Assembly (NCBI RefSeq): GCF_001641335.1
Contig: NZ_LVEM01000001.1
Span: 1,214,580 to 1,278,579 of the forward strand
Length of the DNA stretch: 64,000 nt
DNA from: Bradyrhizobium stylosanthis
GTDB taxonomy: Bacteria; Pseudomonadota; Alphaproteobacteria; Rhizobiales; Xanthobacteraceae
Direction: 5' to 3'
Both the position numbers and the translations under genes were made by a program. The notes under the pieces were generated by a model, which was not told the origin of the DNA, ran no database searches, and saw nothing but the letters and a program-made list of their open reading frames with translations. Position 1 is the stretch's first letter. Each line of letters begins with the position of its first letter. Positions 26,365 through 34,539 of this stretch are shown here, one piece after another.

Positions 26365-27116
26365 CGCGCATAACCGGGGATGTGCATCGCCCGCTCCCAG
26401 CGATGCATCATCCAGACGAGGATCCCGACCAGGATGCCGTAGGTCGCCAGCAACACGACCATCATCTCGAACACGTTCTGCGATTCCGACCAGATCTGCT
26501 TGACCGCATACAGCGTTTCGGGGACGGCGATCGCGTAGGCGAGGGTGGTGGTCTTGAGCAGGTTGACGAGGTTGTTGTTCAGGGCCGGAAGGCAGACGCG
26601 AATGGCCAGCGGCAGGACGATATGGATGTAGGCCTTGAGGCGTGTGTATCCGAGCGCCTCCGCGGCTTCCAATGTCGTTCGCGGTACCGCCTCGATGCCG
26701 GAGCGGAAGATTTCGACGTTGAAGGCGCCCGCGAACAGCGACAGCGAGATGATGGCCCACTGCACGTTGCTCAGCAGCGGCACGCGCATGCCCGCCGCCT
26801 CGACGGCCGGAAGCATGGTGCCGAGGCCGAAATAGAAAAAGAACAGCTGGACCAGCGGGGGCGTGTTGCGAAACACCACCACGAAGGCATTGACGGGCAG
26901 CCGCAGCAACGCCGACGGACTGCCCTGCATCAAGGCGCCGATCGCACCGACGATGAGGCTCAGCAGGATGGTCGTGACGCTCAGAAGCAGCGTCATCTTG
27001 AGGCCGCCGAGGTAGCGGCCCCAATCATAGGCGTCGTAGAATACGGAGAAATTCAGCCCCGTCGTGTCGTAGAGCCGCTGAAACCAGTCGCCGATTGCCT
27101 GCATGTTGCGCGACAC
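26361..27116 (-). CDS. Polar amino acid ABC transporter, permease 1
   Basis: A protein of 251 residues with the conserved segments GLKMTLLLSVTTILLSLIVG, VFRNTPPLVQLFFFYFGLG and the EAA loop RTTLEAAEALGYTRLKAYIH, typical of His/Glu/Gln/Arg permeases. The start is given as a GTG at 27116; an ATG at 27104 is also possible, and neither has a strong ribosome-binding site. A perfect hairpin precedes it in the operon, between it and the binding-protein gene. Confidence 0.92.
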   Translation of the reverse strand: MSRNMQAIGDWFQRLYDTTGLNFSVFYDAYDWGRYLGGLKMTLLLSVTTILLSLIVGAIGALMQGSPSALLRLPVNAFVVVFRNTPPLVQLFFFYFGLGTMLPAVEAAGMRVPLLSNVQWAIISLSLFAGAFNVEIFRSGIEAVPRTTLEAAEALGYTRLKAYIHIVLPLAIRVCLPALNNNLVNLLKTTTLAYAIAVPETLYAVKQIWSESQNVFEMMVVLLATYGILVGILVWMMHRWERAMHIPGYAR

Positions 27117-27164
27117 CGAGATGTTGAGGCGATGCCTCGTGTCAGTGCATGGGTTCGACCTGTC

Positions 27165-27192
27165 CGGAGCGCAGGACCCGGCCTGCGCTCCG
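27165..27192 (-). terminator. Intercistronic hairpin after the binding-protein gene
   Basis: An 11-bp perfect stem, CGGAGCGCAGG paired with CCTGCGCTCCG around a six-base loop, lies ten bases after the stop of the binding-protein gene on the transcribed strand. There is no T-run, so it is unlikely to end transcription fully. As in other ABC operons, it may protect the upstream mRNA from 3' decay and raise binding-protein levels over permease levels. Confidence 0.65.
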
Positions 27193-27202
27193 TCTCATGC
27201 GC

Positions 27203-28015
27203 TCATTTGTCCTTGAATTGCTCGTGCATCAAGAGCGAGTACTCGGTCGGCGTAATGCCCCACTTTTTCTCGGCATTCACGATGAAGCCGGTCTTCATCC
27301 AGTCCTTTGTCGTCTCTTCGAGCAACTTCTGAAGGCTGGTGTTCTCGAGCGCGACGGCGATCATCCATGGCGACGGCAGAACGCCCTTGAGCGGGAGGTC
27401 GTAATCCGCCTTCCACTCGTCCTCGAGCAATTTGCCTTGCAGGAAGGTCTGATCGTAGACGTAGCCGATGCAGTTGCCCTGCTTCATGGCGAACAGAGGC
27501 TTCTCCGAGCCGTCGAACGCAACAATTTCGGGGCCGTAGGATTTGGCGACGTCCTTGTTGTACCAGGCCCCCGACGTGGCACAGACGGGTTTTCCCTTGA
27601 GGTCGGCCCAGTCCTTGATACCGGCCTTCTTGTTGAGAAGGATGTTCACATAGTCCGAATAATACAGCGGCTCGATGGCCTGAACGACGCGACGGCGTTC
27701 CGGCCGATCCGACATGGTCGCGATCAGCAGGTCAACCTTTCCCTGCTGAAGAAACTCGATCCTGTTCGAGGCTGCGACCGGAACGAGCTCGAGTTTGACG
27801 CCGAGACGCTTGGCGATGTCTGCGGCAAGATCCGGCTCGATGCCGACCACGTTGCCCGCGGGATCGCGGAAGCCGAAAGGCTTGTAGTCAGCCTTGACGC
27901 CGACGTTCAACGTGCCGCGCTGCTTGATTGCATCGACGCCATCGGCTGCCTGAGCGCTGCCAAGCATCATCAGCGCCGCAGCACCTGCCATCATGGAAAG
28001 GACAACGTTTCTCAT
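27203..28015 (-). CDS. Polar amino acid ABC transporter, substrate-binding protein
   Basis: A periplasmic binding protein of 270 residues (SBP_bac_3 family) with a signal peptide (MRNVVLSMMAGAAALMMLGS, cleavage after AQA). It has the typical KQRGTLNVGVKADYKPFGFR start and the family motifs GIEPDLAADIAKRLGVKLEL and VDLLIATMSDRPERR. It delivers an amino acid or opine-like compound to the permeases. The oxidase gene upstream suggests an N-methylated or other secondary amino acid as substrate. Confidence 0.94.
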   Translation of the reverse strand: MRNVVLSMMAGAAALMMLGSAQAADGVDAIKQRGTLNVGVKADYKPFGFRDPAGNVVGIEPDLAADIAKRLGVKLELVPVAASNRIEFLQQGKVDLLIATMSDRPERRRVVQAIEPLYYSDYVNILLNKKAGIKDWADLKGKPVCATSGAWYNKDVAKSYGPEIVAFDGSEKPLFAMKQGNCIGYVYDQTFLQGKLLEDEWKADYDLPLKGVLPSPWMIAVALENTSLQKLLEETTKDWMKTGFIVNAEKKWGITPTEYSLLMHEQFKDK

Positions 28016-28091
28016 CGGATGACGCCTCCAGGATTGAAATCACGACGCGCGTTGCGCGTGCTTGTTGAGGATACAAGGCTCGTGCCAAACG

Positions 28092-29261
28092 TCACGAGAA
28101 TCGGGATACGGAGAATGGCGTAAGGTCGATCGCGCTCCGGCCGTCGGTCACCATTGCGGCTGCGACGTTGCCGATCCCCGCCGAGTGCTTGAAGCCGTGG
28201 CCCGAGCAGGCGGAGATGACGAAGACTCTGTCCTGCTCGGGATGCCGGTCGATGATGAAGCCCCGATCGGGCGTCACGGTGTAGATGCAGGCGGCTGCCT
28301 GTGCGACGCGCGGCGTCGCGCCCGCGAGCCGTCCCTCGACGTGCTTGCGGTACATCTCAGCCGACTCCCTGGGATCGACGGTGCGGTCGATGGTGTCGGC
28401 CGTGGTGTCGGTCTCGTACTGCTCGGTTGCGACCTTGAGGCGATGGTCGCCGGGCAAAGGCGGGAAGCCGTAGAGGTAATCGACGTCGGTCGCGCCATGC
28501 ATCCAGATGAACACGGGCGCATTGGCGCGATAGGCGCTCGTATCGTCGAGCTCGTACCAGTGCAGCACCTGCCGCTTCACGGTGAGGACGCGGTCGAACG
28601 GCGCGCCGAGCAGGTGTGCATTCCAGCCGCCGGCCGACACCACGACCTGGTCCGCCTCGAAGGTGCCCGAGGACGTTTCCACCCGAACGGCGGAACCCTT
28701 CTGCACGATCGAGAGCACCTCGACCCCGGTGCGTATCGTTGCCCCAAGCTGCGCCGCGCGCGTCAGCTGCGCCGTGATGCAGCGCTCCGGAAAAACGTAT
28801 CCCCCGCCGGGCTCGTAATAGGCCTTCTCGTTGCCCTCGAGGTTCAGGAACTGCGGGAAGCGGTGTGCGACCTCGCGCCCGTCGATCACCTCATGCGCGA
28901 TGCCGAAGTCGCGCGCCGCCGCAATCGAGCGCTTGACGAAATCCGGCTTGCCGTGGTGCGAGGTCTCGCCGACACCGGGCGCCATGACGACGAGGCCGCA
29001 TGGGTTCAACAGCTCGGCGGACGTCTCCGCTTCGAGCTCGCGCCAGATCCGGTGGGTATCGAGCACCAGGGGCACGTAATCGCGGCCTTCGCCGACCGCC
29101 TGGCGGGTGATGCGGGTCTCGCCGTGGCTGGATCCCATCGTGTGGGGCGGGGCGAAGCGATCGAGGCCGACCGCCTTCACCCCCCGCTTGGCCAGCTGAT
29201 AGAGCGCCGCGCTGCCCATGGCACCGAGGCCGATCACCAGAATATCCGCTTTCTCGCTCAT
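28092..29261 (-). CDS. FAD-dependent N-methyl amino acid/sarcosine oxidase-like enzyme
   Basis: This protein of 389 residues belongs to the monomeric sarcosine oxidase/N-methyltryptophan oxidase family, which oxidises secondary amino acids to an imine and hydrogen peroxide. The Rossmann motif is VIGLGAMGSAA (residues 9-19). The covalent-flavin motif C-I-Y-T-V-T-P-D places the FAD-linking cysteine at C325, as in the known enzymes, and SACSGHGFKHS closes the FAD site. The start at 29261 (MSEKADIL) matches the family. The gene is first in the minus-strand operon with the ABC transporter and divergent from a LysR regulator. Confidence 0.92.
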   Translation of the reverse strand: MSEKADILVIGLGAMGSAALYQLAKRGVKAVGLDRFAPPHTMGSSHGETRITRQAVGEGRDYVPLVLDTHRIWRELEAETSAELLNPCGLVVMAPGVGETSHHGKPDFVKRSIAAARDFGIAHEVIDGREVAHRFPQFLNLEGNEKAYYEPGGGYVFPERCITAQLTRAAQLGATIRTGVEVLSIVQKGSAVRVETSSGTFEADQVVVSAGGWNAHLLGAPFDRVLTVKRQVLHWYELDDTSAYRANAPVFIWMHGATDVDYLYGFPPLPGDHRLKVATEQYETDTTADTIDRTVDPRESAEMYRKHVEGRLAGATPRVAQAAACIYTVTPDRGFIIDRHPEQDRVFVISACSGHGFKHSAGIGNVAAAMVTDGRSAIDLTPFSVSRFS

Positions 29262-29344
29262 CAATCGGAACTGCTTAATTGTTAGGACAGCATGAATTGT
29301 GCTTTCAGATGCGGCTCTCCGACAAGGATAATTCATGTAATGAA

Positions 29345-29354
29345 GCAAATTTGC
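29345..29354. promoter_or_regulatory. Palindrome in the divergent oxidase/lysR promoter region
   Basis: GCAAATTTGC is a perfect 10-bp palindrome flanked by ATGAA and TTCAT words. It lies in the 120-bp AT-rich gap between the two divergent starts and contains the T-N11-A type spacing expected of LysR binding sites. It is the best operator candidate in this gap. Confidence 0.45.
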
Positions 29355-29380
29355 ATCTTCATATGACTTTTGCTTAAGTC

Positions 29381-30352
29381 GTGGAGATGCAGCCACCGCT
29401 CCCAGACCTGCGAAGCCTCCAGATCGTTGCCGCTGTCGCGGACACCGGCAGCATGCTCGAAGCGTCGCGCCAATTCGGGATGACGCAATCCGCCGTGTCG
29501 CAGGCGGTCCGGCGGGCCGAAGCCGCGCTCGGCGTCGCCTTCTTCAACCGCGGCCGGAGGCCGCTGACACTGACGCGGGCGGGCCGCATCCTTGCTGGTC
29601 GTGTCCGCGACCTGAATCGCGACTTCGACTCATTGCTCAGCGCACTTCGGGACGCGGCGAAACTGCCTGAACGTGTCGATCTGAGGCTCGGCCTCATCGA
29701 CTCCTATGCCGCTACGGTCGGCGCGCACCTCGTCAAGGAGCTCATGACGGGCGAGGTCGCGCTGAGTCTGTCCGTCTGGTCGGGCCTTGCTCACTCGCAC
29801 GCCGAGGCGCTGGTCAACCGAACGATCGACGCGGCGATCACATGCGATGCGATGGATGACCTGTACGATATCGAGCGCTTCCCGTTCTACCGCGAGCCAA
29901 ATCTGCTGCTGGTGCCGCGCGGATTGGAAGCCGAATTTGCTGACCTTGATTTGCGGGAGATCCTGACCCGGCATCGCCTGGTCCGGTACAGCGAGCGCTC
30001 CTATGCAGGCGCTCAGGTCGAGCGCCACCTGAGCCGTTTGGGCATTCGCCCGCCACGGTCCTTCGAGTTTGACACCTCGGACAGCCTGGTCGCCATGGTC
30101 GCCACGGGGATGGGCGTGGCGATCACCACGCCGCTGTGCTTGTTGCAGGGGCTTGCTCACGCGGCCCAGGTCAGCGCTCTCCCGCTGCCGGGCCCCGGCT
30201 TCTTTCGCGAACTGCTTCTGGTCACCCGCCGTGGAGATCTCTCATCACTGGCGCCGCGGATCGCAGAGATGGCGCGAACGAGCATCACGACGCAGGCGAT
30301 GCCGCGCATCCGAACGCTCGTGCCCTGGTTCGCCGAGGATTATCCGCAATAA
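29381..30352 (+). CDS. LysR-family transcriptional regulator
   Basis: A protein of 323 residues. The N-terminal winged helix-turn-helix reads LQIVAAVADTGSMLEASRQF and GMTQSAVSQAVRRAEAALGV, followed by the linker helix and a periplasmic-binding-like effector domain. The start is GTG at 29381 or ATG at 29387. It is divergent from the oxidase and ABC operon and is very probably its activator, sensing the transported substrate. A strong terminator follows. Confidence 0.93.
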   Translation: MEMQPPLPDLRSLQIVAAVADTGSMLEASRQFGMTQSAVSQAVRRAEAALGVAFFNRGRRPLTLTRAGRILAGRVRDLNRDFDSLLSALRDAAKLPERVDLRLGLIDSYAATVGAHLVKELMTGEVALSLSVWSGLAHSHAEALVNRTIDAAITCDAMDDLYDIERFPFYREPNLLLVPRGLEAEFADLDLREILTRHRLVRYSERSYAGAQVERHLSRLGIRPPRSFEFDTSDSLVAMVATGMGVAITTPLCLLQGLAHAAQVSALPLPGPGFFRELLLVTRRGDLSSLAPRIAEMARTSITTQAMPRIRTLVPWFAEDYPQ

Positions 30353-30356
30353 AAAA

Positions 30357-30378
30357 GCCCGGCGCGAGCCGGGCTTTT
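30357..30378 (+). terminator. Bidirectional rho-independent terminator
   Basis: GCCCGGC-GCGA-GCCGGGC is a 7-bp perfect stem with a tetraloop, followed by TTTTGTTT on the plus strand and preceded by AAAAAA. It can therefore end both the LysR transcript and the convergent caspase-gene transcript. Confidence 0.9.
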
Positions 30379-30407
30379 GTTTGCGATCGCTCGTCGCGCT
30401 TTTCGTC

Positions 30408-31835
30408 TCAGCGCCGGAACATGCCGCCCATCATGCCACCGACGACGCCACCCACGAAGGCTGCACCGGCGGCATCGCCGGGATTGCTGCGCTGGGGAGC
30501 CGGGGCCGGCGCGCCGCTGCCTGCGGGCGCGGCAGCACGCCGGGGCGCCTTCTGGCTGTTGTCGCTGGCGGTCGGCGGCGCAGCGACGACTTCGGAGAGC
30601 AGGGCCTTGTGCTGGGGCTTGTTGAGGTAGCCCGACGCGGGATAGCCACGCGCGGCCTGCCAGCGCTTGAGGACGGACCGGGTTTCCTCGCTGAAGACAC
30701 CGGTCTGCTTGGTGTCGAAGCCGAGGCCGGTGAGGCGGCGCTGCACGTCGCGGCGCTGGGTCTTGTCGAGGCCGATCTGGTCCTCGGTCAACAGGCTGGC
30801 CTCGTCGGTAAAGGCTGCGGGGTCGACGCCTGCATTGAGGGTGCGTGTCGCGGTCGAGGGGCCGCTCTTGATCGCGGCGAGCCGTGCCAGCGCCAGTGCC
30901 TTGAACTGACCGTTCGGATAGGCGGCGAGATAGGCGTTGAGCTCTTCCGGCTTGTTGCTCTCCTTGACCGAGCGCCAGTATTCGAGCTCGACGCCATCAG
31001 TGCCGCTGGTGGCCGCCGGCACGACGCCGGAGGCGGTCGGCGCCGCATTGGCAACCTGTGTCGTCTGCGACGGGTTGAGGTAGACCGCGCCGATCAGGTT
31101 GGTGTGGCCCCAGGGCAGCTGGCCCTTGCGGGTCTCTTCGTTGACCTGGGCGCGCACCGAGGTCATCGCCTGCTGGATCTCGACGCCGGGCTTGGTGATG
31201 TTGTCGATCAGCGCGCGGGTGAACGGGCTGTTGTTGCCTTCCTGGCCGTCGAGCGCGGTCTGGCCCGGGCCGGTCGCAAACGCGATCAGCGTGCCTTCCC
31301 CGGACTTCATCTCGGCAAGGCCGCTTCCCACGTTGACGCTGCGCGTCGCCGCGTTCGACTTGATCTTGGCGGCGAACGGATTGTCGCGGCAGGCATCGAG
31401 GAACACGAGCTTGACCTTGGCATCGCCCATGGTCTGCTCGAGCGTCAGGTCGATGTTGATGGCAGCGCCCAGCTTGACGTCCATCTCCGACTTGATGTCG
31501 GCATCGACGGGCAGGAGATAGTTGGTGCCGCCGACGGCGATGCCGTGGCCGGCATAATAGAACAGCGAGATGTCGGCGCCCTGCGCCTTGCGGCCGAAGT
31601 CGAGCAGCTTTTCCGTCATCTGATCGCGGCTGAGATTGGATCCTTCGATCACCTCGAAGCCGACATTGCGCAGCGTCGCCGCCATCGCCTTGGCGTCGAT
31701 CGGCGGGTTCGGCAATTGCGCGACGTTCTTGTAGGAGCCGTTGCCGACAACGAAGGCGACGCGGCGGTCGGCTCTCGCGGCACTGACCGACAACGCCATG
31801 CACATGAGCGAGGCGAGGAGGGTGAGATAGCGCAT
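30408..31835 (-). CDS. Caspase-like (peptidase C14) exported protein
   Basis: This 475-residue protein starts with a signal peptide (MRYLTLLASLMCMALSVSAA, cleavage near RAD). The caspase domain (about 24-260) keeps the catalytic pair His97 (FYYAGHGI) and Cys149 (VFLDACRDNPF). A C-terminal peptidoglycan-binding-like unit (RRDVQRRLTGLGFDTKQTG) and a low-complexity Ala/Pro and Gly/Met tail (GGVVGGMMGGMFRR) follow. Bacterial members are exported proteases of mostly unknown substrate. The start is chosen at the signal peptide; the longer frame upstream has no support. Confidence 0.9.
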   Translation of the reverse strand: MRYLTLLASLMCMALSVSAARADRRVAFVVGNGSYKNVAQLPNPPIDAKAMAATLRNVGFEVIEGSNLSRDQMTEKLLDFGRKAQGADISLFYYAGHGIAVGGTNYLLPVDADIKSEMDVKLGAAINIDLTLEQTMGDAKVKLVFLDACRDNPFAAKIKSNAATRSVNVGSGLAEMKSGEGTLIAFATGPGQTALDGQEGNNSPFTRALIDNITKPGVEIQQAMTSVRAQVNEETRKGQLPWGHTNLIGAVYLNPSQTTQVANAAPTASGVVPAATSGTDGVELEYWRSVKESNKPEELNAYLAAYPNGQFKALALARLAAIKSGPSTATRTLNAGVDPAAFTDEASLLTEDQIGLDKTQRRDVQRRLTGLGFDTKQTGVFSEETRSVLKRWQAARGYPASGYLNKPQHKALLSEVVAAPPTASDNSQKAPRRAAAPAGSGAPAPAPQRSNPGDAAGAAFVGGVVGGMMGGMFRR

Positions 31836-31982
31836 CTGAAATCCCCAGAATCGAATTGCAGGCAGCAACAAATCGACAACGAACCTACACGAAGAGCCCG
31901 ACTTCGCGCCACCGAAACGGCGGTACGGCTCGTTCAACCCGCTGCTGTGTGGCCGAATGTGCACGATGGAGGGGTTCTCCAA

Positions 31983-31998
31983 CGTGATCCAAATCACG
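31983..31998. promoter_or_regulatory. CRP/FNR-like palindrome upstream of caspase gene
   Basis: CGTGATCCAAATCACG is a perfect palindrome with 6-base arms and a 4-base centre. It resembles the FNR/CRP family pattern (TGA-N6-TCA) but with G and C outer bases. It lies about 150 bp upstream of the caspase-like gene and 40 bp beyond the stop of the DMT gene. Confidence 0.4.
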
Positions 31999-32037
31999 CT
32001 CGACCACTTTGTTTTGTCGCGCGAGGCGACACATGGT

Positions 32038-32913
32038 TCATGGCGCGCGGGTCGAAACCGGCGAAGCCGGCTTTAGATTCAGGAGGTTGCCGCACAGGAT
32101 CAGCACCGCGCCGAGCACGGTCCAGGTGTCGAGCCGCTCGGAATAGAGCAGCCAGCCGACGGTCGCGGTGAGTGGAACCCGCAGGAAGTCCATGGGAACC
32201 ACGATGGTTGCGTCGGCGTAGCGGAGCGCGCTGGCGAGGCAATAGTGCGAGAACGTGCCACACACGCCGATGACGAACAGCCAGCCCCACATGGCGGCCG
32301 AAGGCCAGACCCAGACATAGAACGTCGGAAGCAGGCCCATGACGAACTGCACGACGATCATCCAGAACAGGATCGAGAGTGCGCTCTCGGTCCGGGTCAG
32401 CGATTTCGCCAGGATCATGGAGATGCTGAAGCCGATCGCGGCCCCGAGTGCGATCAGCTGGCCCGGATTGATCTCGCCGGTCGCGGGCCGCACGATCATG
32501 ACGACGCCGACGATGCCGAGCACGACGGCTGCAATTTTCCAGACCGTCATGCGCTCGGCCAGGAATGTCGCTGCGAGCAGGGCGGTCCAGATCGGCATGG
32601 TGAACTCGATCGCGACGACCTGGCCGATTCCGATCAGCGTCAGTGCGTAGAACCAGCCGAGCTGCGCGAAATAGTGCACGCCGTTGCGTGCAAGGTGTTG
32701 CGGCAGGCGCTTGGTCGCGACCGCCTTGAAGCCTCCCGCACGGTAGATGATCGGCAGCAGCAGCGTGAAGCCGATCACCGAGCGCACTTCCATGATCTGG
32801 AAGACGTTGAGGTCTCGGGTGGACTCACGGCCGGCGACGGCCATGACCAGCATCAGCGCCAGCCAGCCGGCCATCCACAGTGCAGCCATCGTTTTGGACG
32901 GTGTCGCGGTCAT
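32038..32913 (-). CDS. DMT-superfamily (EamA) transporter
   Basis: This protein of 291 residues has ten membrane segments arranged as two EamA repeats (first WMAGWLALMLVMAVAG to GVVMIVRPATGE, second LIALGAAIGFSISMILAK to GAVLILCGNLLNL). Family members export metabolites such as amino acids. The start at 32913 leaves a 145-bp gap to the divergent RidA-like gene; earlier Met codons have no ribosome-binding site. The substrate is unknown. Confidence 0.88.
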   Translation of the reverse strand: MTATPSKTMAALWMAGWLALMLVMAVAGRESTRDLNVFQIMEVRSVIGFTLLLPIIYRAGGFKAVATKRLPQHLARNGVHYFAQLGWFYALTLIGIGQVVAIEFTMPIWTALLAATFLAERMTVWKIAAVVLGIVGVVMIVRPATGEINPGQLIALGAAIGFSISMILAKSLTRTESALSILFWMIVVQFVMGLLPTFYVWVWPSAAMWGWLFVIGVCGTFSHYCLASALRYADATIVVPMDFLRVPLTATVGWLLYSERLDTWTVLGAVLILCGNLLNLKPASPVSTRAP

Positions 32914-33058
32914 CGGTGCAAGTGCGGGAGATCGTACCTCGAGGGGACGGCCGGTATCGGCGACATCGGCGCGGTTTGCAACGGCCAAATCTGCGGATGC
33001 AGCGATGCAAGGCGGCGTGCTAAGCAGCATTGAACAACAAGAAAGGGAGACGTCGCTC

Positions 33059-33457
33059 ATGCAGATCTTGCAGCCGGCCGAATGGAAAAAACCGCGCGGA
33101 TTTTCCCACGGTGTCGTGGCCGAAGGGCCGGGCCGCTGGGTGGTGCTGGCCGGGCAGACCGGCGGCGACGAGACCGGCAATTACGCGCCCGACATGGCGG
33201 CGCAGGTGGCGACCGCCCTGAAGCGGATCATCAAGCTTCTGGCAGAAGCCGGTGCAGGCCCGGAGCATATCGTCCGCCTGACCTGGTACCTGACCAGCCG
33301 CAGCGAATATGAGGCCGCCGGCGCCGGAATCGGCGCAGCCTGGAAGGAGACGCTGGGGCGCAATTTCCCGCCCTCGACGCTGCTCTATATCGGCGGGCTC
33401 GTTGACGAGCGCGCCAAGGTCGAGATCGAGGTCACGGCCTTCGTGCCCGGCGCATAA
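33059..33457 (+). CDS. RidA/YjgF family protein
   Basis: This 132-residue protein belongs to the Rid family, whose best-known members hydrolyse reactive enamines and imines made by PLP enzymes. The pattern FSHGVVAEGPGRWVVLAGQT, a trimer-interface core and FPPSTLLYIGGLVDERAKVEIEVTAFV are typical. Where E. coli RidA has the catalytic R-x-C/V segment, this protein has a divergent loop, so the activity may differ. AGGGAG precedes the ATG. A strong terminator follows directly. Confidence 0.88.
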   Translation: MQILQPAEWKKPRGFSHGVVAEGPGRWVVLAGQTGGDETGNYAPDMAAQVATALKRIIKLLAEAGAGPEHIVRLTWYLTSRSEYEAAGAGIGAAWKETLGRNFPPSTLLYIGGLVDERAKVEIEVTAFVPGA

Positions 33458-33461
33458 GAAA

Positions 33462-33488
33462 AGGCCCGGCGTCGGGCGCCGGGCCTTT
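33462..33488 (+). terminator. Rho-independent terminator after ridA-like gene
   Basis: GGCCCGGCG-TCGGG-CGCCGGGCC is a 9-bp perfect stem followed by TTTT and preceded by AAAA. It ends the RidA-like transcript and, in reverse, could end transcription from the minus-strand gene at 33527. Confidence 0.9.
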
Positions 33489-33526
33489 TCTCGCGTCGCG
33501 TTTTCTCGTGTCGCGGTGCTGTCGTC

Positions 33527-34072
33527 CTACTTCGACAGCGAGATGTTGGCGCCGCGGAACTGGCTGTCCGCGCGCATCGAGACGTTTTGTTTGTTGCCTG
33601 AGGTCTTCAGCGAGATGTTGGCGTTGAAGCCGGCGGTCGAGGCGATCAGTTCGTAATTGCCGCCGGCGCCGCGGCCCTGGAGCGATCCGGAGATGTTGCG
33701 GCTGGCCTCGGACCAGCTGCCGGCGATGGCTCCGCCTTCAGACTTCACGTTGGCGCCGAGGTTGAATTTGTAGGCGTCGCTGGCGCAGGTCAGCGACATC
33801 TCCATGGTCGGGCCGATCGGGGCGTATTTGGCCCGGCAGCGGATGCGTTCGGTCGAGCCGTCGTCCAGTGTAACGGTGCCGCTGCCGTTCCAGGTGCCGG
33901 CCAGGGGGGCAAACGGGCCGGACTGGGCCTTGCCTTCAGAGTTGACGAGCCCCGCCGCAAACAAAACGGCGGCCGCGATCAGCAGCCGCCGGTTCCGGGC
34001 GCGAGCCTCGATTGGTTTATTGGCGCGATGCTTCCCACCGCCCGCTGCACGGTATGCCTGCAGATGCTCCAT
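33527..34072 (-). CDS. Exported beta-rich protein of unknown function
   Basis: The frame encodes about 181 residues with a hydrophobic export segment (RRLLIAAAVLFAAGLVNSEG). The mature part begins LAGTWNGSGTVTLDDGSTER and carries two Cys (IRCRAKY, SLTCAS) and repeated short strands ending NISLSK. The pattern suggests a lipocalin-like or jelly-roll secreted domain, but I do not recognise the family. The start is uncertain: ATG 34072 overlaps the preceding gene by 56 bp, and no later ATG precedes the signal sequence. Confidence 0.65.
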   Translation of the reverse strand: MEHLQAYRAAGGGKHRANKPIEARARNRRLLIAAAVLFAAGLVNSEGKAQSGPFAPLAGTWNGSGTVTLDDGSTERIRCRAKYAPIGPTMEMSLTCASDAYKFNLGANVKSEGGAIAGSWSEASRNISGSLQGRGAGGNYELIASTAGFNANISLKTSGNKQNVSMRADSQFRGANISLSK

Positions 34073-34367
34073 TCCACTTCCCCGATCCGGCGTTGCCGTT
34101 GAGTTGACCGTTGGCATATGCACCATTGATCGAAACTTTCACAAGTCCCCCGCTGCCGATGGTGCCGGAAACGTTAGCGCCGGGCGCGGTGATCTTTCCG
34201 TCGGCGACCGTCAGCATCGAGCTTGCGCTCGGCTCACAGGTGCCGCTCTTGGTGACGATGGTGACCTGCCAGTTGCCGTCATAGGGGCTCTGGGCGAAGG
34301 CGGGAGCGGCGAGGGTGCCGGCGAAAACTGAAGCGGCACAGAACGCCGCGATGCGAGCAAAACGCAT
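34017..34367 (-). CDS. Small exported protein of unknown function
   Basis: A 116-residue protein with a signal peptide (MRFARIAAFCAASVFAGTLA, cleavage after FAQ). The mature domain, SPYDGNWQVTIVTKSGTCEP to CSGRWEASRQ, has two Cys and a small beta-rich pattern, resembling exported domains common in Bradyrhizobium. The overlapping downstream gene also encodes an exported beta-rich protein, so they may act together. An AT-rich inverted pair ATTGTTCCA/TGGAAACAAT (34444-34464) lies in its promoter region. Confidence 0.75.
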   Translation of the reverse strand: MRFARIAAFCAASVFAGTLAAPAFAQSPYDGNWQVTIVTKSGTCEPSASSMLTVADGKITAPGANVSGTIGSGGLVKVSINGAYANGQLNGNAGSGKWNGASAGIPCSGRWEASRQ

Positions 34368-34539
34368 GAATTCCGTCCTTGAATATGTCCGATATGCTGT
34401 CGCTTATTCGGGCCAAATGTGACGGAAGTTTGTTGCAATGCCAAATCGAAAATTGTTCCAGTGGAAACAATGGTTTATTTGCGTTTTTGACTCCGATTTT
34501 CGAAGCAGAATCAATGCGGCTTCACGTTAAGGGTAAACG

